A stretch of 64,000 nt of DNA from Bosea sp. RAC05 (GCF_001713455.1 NZ_CP016463.1:644739-708738); one strand, 5' to 3'. Numbered from the stretch's first letter, positions 6,993-16,110 are shown. Numbers and translations are program-made. Notes: generated by a model from the letters alone, not told the origin.

Positions 6993-8504
6993 TCATTTGC
7001 GAATGCTCGACTGCGTGCTGGAAACCGGCAGCTGGGTCGTGACCCAGGTCCAGCCGCCTTGTCCCTGTCCGGCCGACCGCGACGTCTCGGCGCTGAAGCC
7101 AACCTCTTCCAGCATGCGCGTCAGCCGCAGCCTCAGCGCTTTGCGATCATCCCTCCAATGGAGGTCGCCTGCCAGCGCGTCGGCGATCCGGTCGTAATTG
7201 ACGCCATAGAGACCAGCATTGCGGAACGTGTTGATCTCGATGAGGTCGATCATGTCCCCGTTCGAACCGACGTCGATCACGAAGTTGTCGGGGAGCGCTG
7301 TCAGAGCGCACTCGTCTTCGCGCATAGAGCGCAGGAACTTTCGCACCAGCCTCGTCATGCGCGCGACAAGCGCGCGATCTTCCACGAGCTTGCTCGAACC
7401 ACGATCATAAGGGCCTGGCCCCGCGGCCGGCTGGTCGAGGACTGCCACATGAGGGTCGAGGCGCATCGCATGCGCATCCAGGATCGTCGAGCCCCGATGG
7501 GACGCCGTGGATGCCACGATGCGTCCAGCAACACAGAAGAAGCGATGCTCCGACCGAAACGGGCGGAATTCCTGGACGAGGAACCGCGCCTTGCGGTCAT
7601 CCACAGCCCCTCGCTCCACCAGTCGGATGAAGCTCATGCCCATCGCGGCCAGACAGGCCTTCAGGGCATCATCCGGGCAGTGCACACCGGCAAGATCGAT
7701 AACCCAGGTTCCGCCTTTCAGCCGGCAGTCCTTCAGGAAGGCAAGCGAATGGCCCAGCTTGGCCATATCGGCCAGGACGGCGCCGAGATGCCGCGTTCCT
7801 AGAACCTCCAGAATGGTGCGTGAAGCCGTGGCCAGAAAGGAGGGAAGCGTCCAGTAGGGGTTGACCTGGCGATACCCCTCTTGAACTTCGGCCTCGGCTT
7901 TCTTGCTCAGCCGACGCTTGGTCCGCTGGCCGATGGCGTTCCTGCCGACAATCCAGCTTTGCTTCGTGGAATGGATGAAGAGAGCGAAATGAAGCCCTCT
8001 ACCTGCGAGGGCCAGGGCGACCTTGGCATCCTCAAGGATGTGCTGTTCGCGCGAGCGAGCCTGTTCTGCGGAAAACCGGCCGGCGGCCTCGATCAGGTTT
8101 GCGTCAGAGGATTGTGCCCGGCCCGCCGCGATCCTGCTGCGGCATCGGTCCAAAGCGTCGACAGGAAACGGCTGGCTGGGGGTGGGTTGGTATCCGACGA
8201 TACGGGCGAACTCATCGACATCGTCGACGAGTTCGTGCCAAAGCCTGCGCCAGTCCTCACACAGACGGGTAGCTCTGTCGCCGTAGGCCTTGCCCACCAA
8301 CGCGATGATCTCGGTTGTCGGCAGATGCCTCGCTCGCATCAGCAGCGGCGTGGCGCCATATCCCATCGCCTCGAATTCGGTGTCTTTGGCCAGCGGCAGC
8401 GCGCGAGCCTTCTCCGAAAAGAATGCCCCAGCCGGAAAGTTCTCGAACGGCTGTCTCAGATAGGAAATGGCGGCTTCACCGTCTGAAACTGGCTGATCGT
8501 CCAT
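6993..8504 (-). CDS. ATP-grasp-like protein upstream of sir2
   Basis: A 503-aa protein whose C-terminal third resembles ATP-grasp ligases: ARFLVQEFRPFRSEHRFFC, then FVIDVGSNGDMIDLIEINTF, where paired acidic and Asn residues would bind Mg-ATP. The family match is by motif, not by search. The N-terminal 300 residues are unrecognised; HSTKQSWIVGRNAIGQRTKR is basic. I use the ATG at 8504, following GGGCGGGAC; an in-frame ATG at 8522 adds six residues and cannot be excluded. It is the first gene of a unit with sir2, with a GGTGGAT word about 70 bp upstream. The substrate is unknown; it may join an amine to a carboxylate. Confidence 0.7.
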   Translation of the reverse strand: MDDQPVSDGEAAISYLRQPFENFPAGAFFSEKARALPLAKDTEFEAMGYGATPLLMRARHLPTTEIIALVGKAYGDRATRLCEDWRRLWHELVDDVDEFARIVGYQPTPSQPFPVDALDRCRSRIAAGRAQSSDANLIEAAGRFSAEQARSREQHILEDAKVALALAGRGLHFALFIHSTKQSWIVGRNAIGQRTKRRLSKKAEAEVQEGYRQVNPYWTLPSFLATASRTILEVLGTRHLGAVLADMAKLGHSLAFLKDCRLKGGTWVIDLAGVHCPDDALKACLAAMGMSFIRLVERGAVDDRKARFLVQEFRPFRSEHRFFCVAGRIVASTASHRGSTILDAHAMRLDPHVAVLDQPAAGPGPYDRGSSKLVEDRALVARMTRLVRKFLRSMREDECALTALPDNFVIDVGSNGDMIDLIEINTFRNAGLYGVNYDRIADALAGDLHWRDDRKALRLRLTRMLEEVGFSAETSRSAGQGQGGWTWVTTQLPVSSTQSSIRK

Positions 8505-8559
8505 AGTCCCGCCCGTCGTCATCTGGACGACGGTAGAGGATCTTTTGCGGAACGATCAA

Positions 8560-8856
8560 TCAATCAATTCGGCGATCCACCAATTCCTGCCGGACGACGA
8601 CGACCTGAGCTTCGCTATCGAGATCGTTGGGGCGGCCGACCCATGACACCAGCTTCAGGACCCCGAGGATACCCAGGAACGCGACGAGGAAAACGATCAG
8701 GCCAAGGAGAAGGTCGGACACGGATGCCGCGGGATCGAGCGCGATCAGGCGTGAGAGGCTGCCAAACAGTGGCGCGGCCGCAAACAGTGCGGCAACGATG
8801 AAGGCAACGAGGACCGAGCCGGATCGGCGCTCGGCGAGCGGTTGGGAAACACGCAT
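8560..8856 (-). CDS. Small two-TM membrane protein
   Basis: A 98-aa protein starting at 8856 after CAGGAGATTGCC. Two hydrophobic segments are visible, SGSVLVAFIVAALFAAAPLF (about 12-31) and LLLGLIVFLVAFLGILGVLK (about 50-70), with short polar ends, so a small inner-membrane hairpin protein is likely. The C-terminal tail is charged (SEAQVVVVRQELVDRRID). Same direction as the ATP-grasp gene, 55 bp before it, and the 3' end overlaps the GGTGGAT word at 8575. Function unknown. Confidence 0.7.
   Translation of the reverse strand: MRVSQPLAERRSGSVLVAFIVAALFAAAPLFGSLSRLIALDPAASVSDLLLGLIVFLVAFLGILGVLKLVSWVGRPNDLDSEAQVVVVRQELVDRRID
8575..8581 (-). promoter_or_regulatory. GGTGGAT word upstream of the ATP-grasp/sir2 unit
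   Basis: Reads GAATTGGTGGAT on the minus strand, about 70 bp before the 8504 start. It overlaps the end of the small membrane-protein gene, so coding pressure may explain part of it. A run of ATTGATTGATTGATC follows just downstream. Confidence 0.3.
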
Positions 8857-8978
8857 GGCAATCTCCTGACTGCAGATGTCCATCCTCAACCAGGCTACGG
8901 CGAACTTGATCCCAAACCTCGCCGTGTGGTGGCTTTCAGCCGGTTGGCGCATGCTATAGCTCCTGCGCGGAGCCTGAG

Positions 8979-10391
8979 ATGAAAGTCACGATCCCCTTCG
9001 AGTTCGAGCTCAAGCAACTCTCTCATCAGCGATCGCGCGGCCACTTTCTGCGTTTCGCTGTCGAGAACACGATCGAGGTCGACGTCAGGGAAGTGGATCC
9101 GGCCGATGCGCCTGTCGCGGTCGAGGTCGATCTCGCCGTGGCCGGCGCGGCTCACAGCCACCCCCTTTTTCGCAAAAGTGATACGGCGTCGACGCGAGTG
9201 GTGCGCTGGGTCTCCGGAAATTTCTATGTCGACCAAGGACCTGTCTCGGCGCTTGAGAATGTCCATCTCGGTTGGTCTGAGCCTCATGTCGGACCGTTCC
9301 GGAGAACGCGGTTGCTCCAGGGCGGCACCGAGCGAATGCGGAGGCATGTTTCTGCCTTCGACACGGCGAAAACGAAGGCGAAGGTGGCGGAGGCCGTCGC
9401 TGTCATCCACGAGGCTGTCGACCGGGTCATCGTGGTCGGCGGGCGCGTCATGGAGCAGTGCCCTGAGCCTGTTCGTGTGGTCACTCTTAAAGGCGTCGTC
9501 GGACTTGGCTTCGCCCCCGCAACGCCTGGTGTGGAACTGCCGATCGGCGGGCAGAACCTGCAATCAACATGGGACCACAAATTCGCGCACCTGATCGACC
9601 ATGACGGAGGCGCTCCTGCTGGCGTCAGCGTGCTGATGCCGGAAGTGCTCGGCGGCGACCTCGCTGTCGGGGTCGAGATGCGCGCGCTTCGCGATACACT
9701 GGGCGAGCTCATCCGATGCGCCCAACAACTGCCGCTTCCCAACCTGGTAGCAACCCGACGGCTGCGCGAGGCAGTTGCCGGGGTTTCGGTTCATCCAGAC
9801 GAGCGAGTTATCGAAGCAGTCGAGGCTTTTCTGGCGGCCGGTCGGAACGACCGGCAGTTCGATGCCATGAGGCAGGCATATGATTATGCATATCGGCGTC
9901 ACCCCCATACACGTGAGGATCTTGTCGATATCGCACGCCGAACGACCGCGCAGAGCATGAGCCGATTGGCCGAGATCGTTCCAGCGATGCGCGATCATGT
10001 CGGGCGCCGTCTCTACCAGGCTGAAAGCGCAGACCTGGTCGTCATGCCAGAAAGTCAGGCCGGCATGAGACGCGCTCACACGAAGGGGGAGGTCATGCGT
10101 GCGGCAGTGATTGCCGGTGTCGACCCTGTTGCATTGTTCGACGGAGCTTCGGCAGGCCTGATCGACGTGGTCCTGATCGAGGAAGGGCTTCCCCGAATGC
10201 GGTTCAAGGACGGTCAGGAGTTCAATAGCGGCTTCACCCGAAGCACGATTGTCGGCGTCAGGATCACCGAGCCCGGGCACTCGCCGTCATACCATTTTGC
10301 CCCTATCGCCCACCCTGAAGTGCGGGCCGAGGCGTTGCATACCGCCTATCCCGCGCTGGAGCGCAACCACGGAATGGAGTGCGCGCCATGA
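8979..10391 (+). CDS. Unrecognised 470-aa protein, first of a tandem paralogue pair
   Basis: I do not recognise this family. The protein begins MKVTIPFEFELKQLSHQRSR and is probably cytoplasmic: no signal peptide or TM segment. Its N-terminal 80 residues can be aligned by eye with the next gene (MRISIPHHYEIRMRKPRRR start; TRVVRWVSGNFYVDQG here against ARVVEIDNRLYVERC there), so the two look like diverged duplicates. The middle holds a helical region (TAKTKAKVAEAVAVIHEAVD) and the sequence ends GMECAP. Its stop overlaps the next start by ATGA (10388-10391), so both are made together, possibly as a complex. The divergent 8857-8978 spacer should carry its promoter. Confidence 0.8.
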   Translation: MKVTIPFEFELKQLSHQRSRGHFLRFAVENTIEVDVREVDPADAPVAVEVDLAVAGAAHSHPLFRKSDTASTRVVRWVSGNFYVDQGPVSALENVHLGWSEPHVGPFRRTRLLQGGTERMRRHVSAFDTAKTKAKVAEAVAVIHEAVDRVIVVGGRVMEQCPEPVRVVTLKGVVGLGFAPATPGVELPIGGQNLQSTWDHKFAHLIDHDGGAPAGVSVLMPEVLGGDLAVGVEMRALRDTLGELIRCAQQLPLPNLVATRRLREAVAGVSVHPDERVIEAVEAFLAAGRNDRQFDAMRQAYDYAYRRHPHTREDLVDIARRTTAQSMSRLAEIVPAMRDHVGRRLYQAESADLVVMPESQAGMRRAHTKGEVMRAAVIAGVDPVALFDGASAGLIDVVLIEEGLPRMRFKDGQEFNSGFTRSTIVGVRITEPGHSPSYHFAPIAHPEVRAEALHTAYPALERNHGMECAP

Positions 10392-11887
10392 GGATCTCGA
10401 TCCCGCATCACTATGAAATCCGGATGCGCAAGCCGCGGCGACGCACGCTTGAGAGCGGGTACAACTTCGCAATCGCCGAGGTCGACATTCCTGAGGCGAA
10501 CCTCGGCGATGTGCGTATGGTATTCGAGGTCGCATCCCTTGCCGAGCCCAGCAAGGGATCGCATCGCGCGTTCATGCCGATGATCAACGATGATGGTTCG
10601 CTCCGTCCTGCCCGCGTCGTGGAGATCGACAACCGACTTTACGTCGAGCGCTGCACGGTCGCCGATCTGAACGACATTCCCGCGATGGCAATCGAGCGCT
10701 CGCCCTTCGAGGTCTCGCCTGAGGGCTACTATTCGCACGAGACCATCATGGGCCCGCGCGCTGATGAGCGCGGAAACCTCCCGCGCGTCGCTCTCGGCAG
10801 GGACGAGCTCAACCGCAAATCGGATGAGGGTTTTGCCGAGATCCACGACGATCAGGGTGCGCACAGCGAGACACTGCTGGCCTTGCGCGCCAGCGAGCTG
10901 CGCGTCGTCGATGGCAGCGTTTTCGTACCGGTCGCAGAACCTCGTTTCCTGGTCGTCATCGAGCAGGGTGCCGGTCAAGGCACCGATGCGCCTGAACCCG
11001 ACCGCGTGAAGATCTGTGTCACAGAAAGCGGCCCAAGCCACGCTGCGTTCAGATGCGTCTATGGCGACGAGAGTCGACGGGCATTCGGACTGCAGACGAT
11101 GAGCTTTGCGATCGACCGGTTCGAGCAGGCCAAGGCATACGCTGCCTATCTGCAGGCAATCGTCACCGAAGAGGCGGTTGGGAAAGGCCTTCCCGCGTGC
11201 GAGATGGCCGCGTGGCCGTTGATCGGTGTCATCGATAAGGCATCCGTCCTTTTCGACGCTGATCATGGTATTCGGTGCGCCATTACAGCCGCGCTCTCAC
11301 CCAACCACCTCCTTTCCTACAGTGAAGAAGTTCTGGCGACGTGGGCCGACCTCCGAGATCTCGGCCTCACGGCACGACATGGCACGGCCGCAACCAGGGA
11401 GGCCCTGCGTGCTTTCGGTCAGGCTGCCGAGGCCGATCCCGCGGTGCCGGACTGGTTGAAGACCATGATCCAGATCGCACTGGACGAACATGCCATGGCC
11501 CTGGAGACAGGGCGTGCGTGGCTGGCACCCAGCCCCATTGCCGACACCTACGATGAAGCTGCGACGGCCTGGCAGATCGAAGGGTGGACCAGCCTGCCCC
11601 GTCCAGTCGCTCGCCAGATGATCGCGAGAGGATTCACGCCTGGCGTCGACCGCCTTGTGCTCGCAAAAACGCGCGAGGGGGAAGCCGGCTCGGTGGTGGA
11701 TTTCGCGGCGCCCAAGGCAGCTTTCATCTTCGCTGATGCGGCCTCACCGATTGAGACTGCGAAGCTGAGCGGCAACAATGCTGCCCTGGCTCAACTCGAA
11801 AAGGTTGCCGCCCTTCACTGCGAGCATTCGCGTGAACGCTATCCGGAACTGGGCGGCGACGACCTCGCCGAGCTGCCTGCTCTGTGA
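10388..11887 (+). CDS. Unrecognised 499-aa protein, second of a tandem paralogue pair
   Basis: The ATG at 10388 overlaps the upstream stop and aligns with the paralogue's first residue, so I prefer it to the in-frame codon at 10379. Soluble, acidic, no known motif. Like its neighbour it has an N-terminal strand-rich region followed by a helical half (for example RFEQAKAYAAYLQAIVTEEA). The presence of two diverged copies in one operon suggests a heteromeric assembly. It converges with the 11909-14041 gene with only 21 bp between stops. Confidence 0.8.
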   Translation: MRISIPHHYEIRMRKPRRRTLESGYNFAIAEVDIPEANLGDVRMVFEVASLAEPSKGSHRAFMPMINDDGSLRPARVVEIDNRLYVERCTVADLNDIPAMAIERSPFEVSPEGYYSHETIMGPRADERGNLPRVALGRDELNRKSDEGFAEIHDDQGAHSETLLALRASELRVVDGSVFVPVAEPRFLVVIEQGAGQGTDAPEPDRVKICVTESGPSHAAFRCVYGDESRRAFGLQTMSFAIDRFEQAKAYAAYLQAIVTEEAVGKGLPACEMAAWPLIGVIDKASVLFDADHGIRCAITAALSPNHLLSYSEEVLATWADLRDLGLTARHGTAATREALRAFGQAAEADPAVPDWLKTMIQIALDEHAMALETGRAWLAPSPIADTYDEAATAWQIEGWTSLPRPVARQMIARGFTPGVDRLVLAKTREGEAGSVVDFAAPKAAFIFADAASPIETAKLSGNNAALAQLEKVAALHCEHSRERYPELGGDDLAELPAL

Positions 11888-11908
11888 CCGGCGGCTTCTG
11901 CCGACCCG

Positions 11909-14041
11909 TCAATGAGATCGGGTGAAAGCTGCGCGATAGTGGCTCAGACCGAGACGGTCGAGCTCAGCCTTGAAGTTGTCGAGCCCGGTGGCGAGATCCC
12001 GCTGCATTTCGGCGACCTTCCTGCTCTGCGCAGCGACATGGGCAGGAGATCTGTCTCCCGCCGGGATGGCGTCGAGCCGCTTCTTCTTCCTTAGATCGTA
12101 GGCCGTCATCGCCTCAGCGATGATCTGCGGGTCGAGCCGCGAAAGCCGGAGGAACGCCTCTGAAACGCTTTTGGCGAAGCGATCGCATGCGGCCTTGGCT
12201 GATTGCTGGAGAAGCGGCGCGCCGCTCGAAGCATCGGTGAGAAGGAGATTGTTCTGGGCAACGGTTCCGTTTTTGATGACCAGCCGGCCCTGCACCAGCG
12301 CAATCGTGCTGATCAGATCGGAAATGAACAGCTCGGATGAGCGGATCTCGATCGTCTTGTCGGAGATGATCGCGATCGCGACATCCGTGCCATCAACATC
12401 CAGCACTGTCGACGGATAGCTGAGAGGACCGGACGGCGGTGAATCGATCGGAGCCGGAACGTTCCTGACCTGGTTCCTGGTGAGATGGGCGGTGCTCGCC
12501 TGAACCACGAGCATGCTTTCACAGTGGAGCTTCAGCGTCTCCAGGATCTCACTGAGATAGGCGAGGCTGAGGTTCATCGCGCGATGCCAAGCCAGCCCGT
12601 CAGGAAGCTTGCGCAGGCCTTCCACGCAGTCTTGAACCCTGCCGGCCCAGTCGATGGCATCGAAATTCCGGGTGGCCCTGGCCGTTACCCAGGCATCCTC
12701 GCGCGCTTTCTCCATGGCAAGCTCGATGGCGCTGCCAGTGATGACGCCGTAAAAATTCAAAAAAGAGTCCCACTCGGACGTTGTGCGAGGCGCTCGGTCT
12801 TGGCCAAACCGAACCAAGTGACCGAGATGCGCGCTGCCGAAGCCGTGGGCCGCCCGCGGCGTGACATGCTGGATCGGAGCCAGATCGACATATGATGGCC
12901 TGTGCGTGGTGGTTGCGACACGGGCGTCCGCTTCCGCGATGGCATTTTCGAGCATCCGGATCGGGTTGAACGGATTGCTCGGCTCCACTGAAAGCTCGAA
13001 GTGCAGCAGGTCCACCAGGAGAGGGTGGCGTGATACCAGGTCCCATAGGGGGCCACCCTCGTCGCTGACACGAGCGAGAGTTCCATACATTGAGCTGGTT
13101 GGAGCATGGGCGGCCGCGAGGACTTCAAGGGCGTCGCGATTGAGACAGTCGAATAGACCGAAATGGTCCCCATCGATCACCCTGAAATCGCTGGATGGCC
13201 AATACCCCAAATCGTCCAGGGCATCTGCCAGGCACTCTGCAGATACGCTCTCGCTATCATGGCGCATCTGGCCAATGGAGCGCGCCTCGAGGCCCTCCAT
13301 CTTGCGAGGGTATCTTAGACAGATGATCTCCGAGCCGTCTGATTTGACGAAGAGATGGAAAAACTCCTCGCCCGAAGATCCCGCGGCCTTAGAAGGTGTC
13401 CAAACGACACCCTCGCCATCGGCGCATGTGAAGCGCTCGTGCTGACGCTTGCCGAGATGTCTGGCCATGCTCGCAAGCCGCAATTCGGCGGGAGCCCGTC
13501 CGACGGTTTTCGTTTCGCACGCTGTTGGCTGTGCAATAGCCCAGACGCCGGCGACACGATCATCGGGGATACCCGCCTGTCGCAGCACTTCGATCTGGTG
13601 AGATCTGCGAGCATGCCGTGTCTCGCCGCTCACGAGCTCGTCTTCGAGATGTGATTCTGTCCCAGGCGACAATGCGCTGCCGACCATATCCTGGAGAATG
13701 GCGCTGGCGGCAGCGCTGTCGAATCTGAGTTTCTGCCCGGCCAAAGCCATTCTGAGACGCAAGAATGCGATGTTTTCTGCTGCTAGTGACGGAAAAACGA
13801 AGACGTGAGAGACGCTGTGGGGCGACGTCGGATTCGCCGCCGATTCATCGGGCGCGCCTTTGGCGGGACGCTTGCGCCGGGCAATGGCCTGCTGCGCGCG
13901 TGACGTGCGCTCGGGAGACGGCGCTGGGGTCGTGTTGGTCACTGCACGAGGCATGAGGTGAACACTTTTGCTGGGAGCTGAAGACGAGGTGATATCTGGA
14001 TCGGACGCAGGCGCATCACCCACATCGGCCGGCCTGATCAT
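11909..14041 (-). CDS. Unrecognised 710-aa protein of the BtpA-like operon
   Basis: A long soluble protein with a Pro/Ser-rich N-terminal 70 residues (low complexity) followed by a globular body; no motif I can assign. The C-terminal 60 residues are helical and charged (AAQSRKVAEMQRDLATGLDN), perhaps coiled coil. The ATG at 14041 starts one base after the stop of the preceding gene, which decides the start; the ORF runs open 162 bp further upstream in a frame overlapping that gene. It is the last gene of a three-gene coupled operon (15234 to 11909). Confidence 0.75.
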   Translation of the reverse strand: MIRPADVGDAPASDPDITSSSAPSKSVHLMPRAVTNTTPAPSPERTSRAQQAIARRKRPAKGAPDESAANPTSPHSVSHVFVFPSLAAENIAFLRLRMALAGQKLRFDSAAASAILQDMVGSALSPGTESHLEDELVSGETRHARRSHQIEVLRQAGIPDDRVAGVWAIAQPTACETKTVGRAPAELRLASMARHLGKRQHERFTCADGEGVVWTPSKAAGSSGEEFFHLFVKSDGSEIICLRYPRKMEGLEARSIGQMRHDSESVSAECLADALDDLGYWPSSDFRVIDGDHFGLFDCLNRDALEVLAAAHAPTSSMYGTLARVSDEGGPLWDLVSRHPLLVDLLHFELSVEPSNPFNPIRMLENAIAEADARVATTTHRPSYVDLAPIQHVTPRAAHGFGSAHLGHLVRFGQDRAPRTTSEWDSFLNFYGVITGSAIELAMEKAREDAWVTARATRNFDAIDWAGRVQDCVEGLRKLPDGLAWHRAMNLSLAYLSEILETLKLHCESMLVVQASTAHLTRNQVRNVPAPIDSPPSGPLSYPSTVLDVDGTDVAIAIISDKTIEIRSSELFISDLISTIALVQGRLVIKNGTVAQNNLLLTDASSGAPLLQQSAKAACDRFAKSVSEAFLRLSRLDPQIIAEAMTAYDLRKKKRLDAIPAGDRSPAHVAAQSRKVAEMQRDLATGLDNFKAELDRLGLSHYRAAFTRSH

Positions 14042-14042
14042 C

Positions 14043-14522
14043 TCAGTTGCGTTGGAATCGCATCGCCGACGCCGTCTGCGATATCGAGATCGAGGTTGTG
14101 TTCCGAACGAGCCAACCAAGCTCGTCGGCCCGGTGTCGGCTGACGGCAATGAGTATGATCCGCATCCGCCTGCCGTTGGACAATTCGGTCTGGGGATGAT
14201 CACCAGCGTCCTGGCTCAGATAGGCCGTCGCGTCAGGCATGCTGGGTTCGGGATCGAACGCTGCCGCGAGGCCATTGCCGGCCGCCGACGATCCCGCGGC
14301 GAAGGTCGGCTGTGACCGCGCGGCAGGGAGAGGCGAGAATAGATCGCTGACCGGTACCGCTATCGCGGCCTGCGCGTCGGAGTAAACGGCTTCATCCGAA
14401 GGGCTGGGCTGGCCCGATGCCGCAACGCTGCACAAAGCCACAAGCCACAGCCAGACAATGCCAGCCGAGGCGCTGCGCGATTTCGGGCTCGCGATCACCG
14501 GGCGATCAGCCGGCATCGGCAA
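14043..14522 (-). CDS. Small membrane-anchored or exported protein
   Basis: A 159-aa protein whose N-terminus carries a positively charged lead and a hydrophobic segment (SAGIVWLWLVALCSVAAS, about 19-36), then a polar Ala/Ser/Pro-rich region, suggesting a periplasmic protein or a signal anchor. The start overlaps the 3' end of the BtpA-like gene by 17 bp, and the stop is one base before the next start, so translation is coupled on both sides. No domain recognised. Confidence 0.65.
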   Translation of the reverse strand: MPMPADRPVIASPKSRSASAGIVWLWLVALCSVAASGQPSPSDEAVYSDAQAAIAVPVSDLFSPLPAARSQPTFAAGSSAAGNGLAAAFDPEPSMPDATAYLSQDAGDHPQTELSNGRRMRIILIAVSRHRADELGWLVRNTTSISISQTASAMRFQRN

Positions 14523-15234
14523 GCGCGCCGGCCATTCGGATGCTCTTGGCGAGGCTTATGAATTCAGACAGCCTGGCCGGATCGAAGTGGTGCTCGTCGA
14601 GCAAAACGCCCGTGGCCACGAGGGCGTGGGACAGGTGCGGGGCAAAGTCTGAGATGTTGCCGACCGTAAGGCCACTGGCGCAGGCCAGCGCATCGCCATC
14701 TCCCAGCTGCTCTCTCATCGCGACAATCTTGTCGAGGTGAGGCGCCGAGCCAGTCGCCGAGCCGCTGGTGGTCGGTATGAAGCCGAGCTGGGTGGCGTTG
14801 GCAGCCGCGCGGGCCGGATCCGCCTCATGGGGCTGATATTTGAAAGCCACCGAGGCGAAGACCTGCGGTGCCGGACGCCCCGATCGCACGAGGACGCCGC
14901 GCAGCTCGGCGAGTTCCCGGGTGTCGGTATCAACACCTTGAGAGGTGATGCCTGGACGATCGGTCCAGACAGCGTCGATGCGGCAATCGCAGGCCAGCGA
15001 AAGGCTGAAAGCTTCCCAGAGCGTCATCGAGAGGAAGTTGATCCCGATCCACGCATCAGGTCGCAAAACCCGGATGCTTGCAGCCAGCGGTAGCAGCGCA
15101 GCATCGTCGTCATGATGCGAGATGAGGAAGATGCCATCCGCACCGAGATCGAGGGCGAGTTTGGCCTGTTCCCGACTGAGCCGACCATCGACGTGATGAA
15201 TGACCGGAAGGATGTGGAGCGGTGCGCATTTCAT
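14506..15234 (-). CDS. BtpA/SgcQ-like TIM-barrel protein
   Basis: A 242-aa protein that looks like the BtpA family (TIM barrel related to photosystem-biogenesis BtpA and sugar-operon SgcQ). Supporting segments are LALDLGADGIFLISHHDD, the FIPTTSGSATGSAP loop and GDALACASGLTVGNISDFAP, which match the TSG-ATG and SG-T--N pattern of the family. Biochemical activity is poorly known for the family. An ATG (15234) and an in-frame GTG (15243) are both possible starts; neither has a clear Shine-Dalgarno. It is first in a three-gene operon, with an AAGGATTG word at 15269-15276 pointing towards it. In a non-phototrophic context a metabolic role is more likely. Confidence 0.7.
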   Translation of the reverse strand: MKCAPLHILPVIHHVDGRLSREQAKLALDLGADGIFLISHHDDDAALLPLAASIRVLRPDAWIGINFLSMTLWEAFSLSLACDCRIDAVWTDRPGITSQGVDTDTRELAELRGVLVRSGRPAPQVFASVAFKYQPHEADPARAAANATQLGFIPTTSGSATGSAPHLDKIVAMREQLGDGDALACASGLTVGNISDFAPHLSHALVATGVLLDEHHFDPARLSEFISLAKSIRMAGALADAG

Positions 15235-15268
15235 GGAGATCACGCTAGACCGATCCCAACGAACCTAT

Positions 15269-15276
15269 CAATCCTT
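15269..15276 (-). promoter_or_regulatory. AAGGATTG word upstream of the BtpA-like gene
   Basis: Reads CACAAGGATTGATAGG on the minus strand, 35 bp before the start at 15234. One of six copies at five intergenic loci; TTGATA within it could be a -35 element. Confidence 0.35.
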
Positions 15277-15301
15277 GTGCAATGCACCGCCGCCATGAAT
15301 C

Positions 15302-15308
15302 GGTGGAT
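15302..15308 (+). promoter_or_regulatory. GGTGGAT word before the 15332 gene
   Basis: GAATCGGTGGATACCGGTAT lies 24 bp before the ATG at 15332. Closest of the set to a start codon. AAGGATTA at about 15313-15320 is the likely ribosome site. Confidence 0.35.
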
Positions 15309-15331
15309 ACCGGTATAGAAGGATTACGACT

Positions 15332-15622
15332 ATGAGCCTTGCAGAAATCAGGCGGGCCTATGCAGCGCGCAGCAATACAGAGGCAACCAATGGGCGGCGT
15401 CCTATCAGCGACGTCATCGCGGCACGGGCGGCCTATGTCGACCTTGCACGGAATGTGGTGCATTTTGCGCTGGACGAGCAAGCACTGGACGAGTGGTGGG
15501 ATGCCGAGCGTGCCAACCGCAAGCACCTAGGTATCGAGCATGGCGATCTGTGCTGGGCCGAGCTCGTCTCGATCGTCGAGGCTCATCGCCACCGATTGAT
15601 CGGGCCAGTCATGTCACCGTGA
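15332..15622 (+). CDS. Hypothetical 96-aa protein
   Basis: Starts at 15332 after GAAGGATTACGACT. A mostly helical, soluble, His/Glu-rich protein (for example VVHFALDEQALDEWWDAERA) with no recognised domain. It is divergent from the BtpA-like operon, with both recurring intergenic words in the 97-bp space between them. Ends in Pro (GPVMSP). Confidence 0.7.
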   Translation: MSLAEIRRAYAARSNTEATNGRRPISDVIAARAAYVDLARNVVHFALDEQALDEWWDAERANRKHLGIEHGDLCWAELVSIVEAHRHRLIGPVMSP

Positions 15623-15660
15623 TGGAAAAGCGCGGCGATTGTCCTCGCCGGCGCAATTCG

Positions 15661-16044
15661 TCAGGCGGGGCGCGGCGATTGGGTCCGGGAGAGTACTCCG
15701 TCGACCGCTTTGGATAGATCGTGAAAGCTGAAAGGCTTCGGGAGCTGCAGGGCATCAGGATAATCCGCCATGGCCTGATGCCCACCAGAAGCGAAAATCA
15801 CCGGAATGCCGCGCTGAACCAGCACGTCTGCGACGGGGTAAGTCTGACCGCCGGCCACGTTGAGGTCGAGAATGGCAAAATCGATCTCGTGTTGCTCAGC
15901 CATCTGAAGAGCTTCGGCCACAGACCCTGCGATGCCGCTGATCCCGCAATCCAGGTCGGTCAGCATCTCTTCGATCATCATCGCGATCAGGGCTTCATCC
16001 TCGACGACCAGAGCTCTCGCCCTGTTCCCTTGCGCATCGGTCAC
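15661..16044 (-). CDS. Single-domain response regulator
   Basis: A 127-aa receiver domain and nothing else. Acidic pocket residues Glu15/Asp16 (VVEDEALI), phosphoacceptor Asp60 (FAILDLN), a Ser in the usual Thr/Ser position (IFASGG) and the conserved Lys (LPKPFSF) are all present, so it should be phosphorylated by a histidine kinase. There is no output domain, so it would act by protein contact, as CheY or Spo0F do. No kinase gene is nearby. The form (VVEDEALIAMMIEEML) is typical of alphaproteobacterial stand-alone receivers. It lies downstream of the Thg1-like gene on the same strand. Confidence 0.93.
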   Translation of the reverse strand: MTDAQGNRARALVVEDEALIAMMIEEMLTDLDCGISGIAGSVAEALQMAEQHEIDFAILDLNVAGGQTYPVADVLVQRGIPVIFASGGHQAMADYPDALQLPKPFSFHDLSKAVDGVLSRTQSPRPA

Positions 16045-16110
16045 TGACTGGTCCTCCTACACGACACCGGGGCCGTGCTGTCATCGAGAAGCTGTCGCTG
16101 ATTGGGCTCT

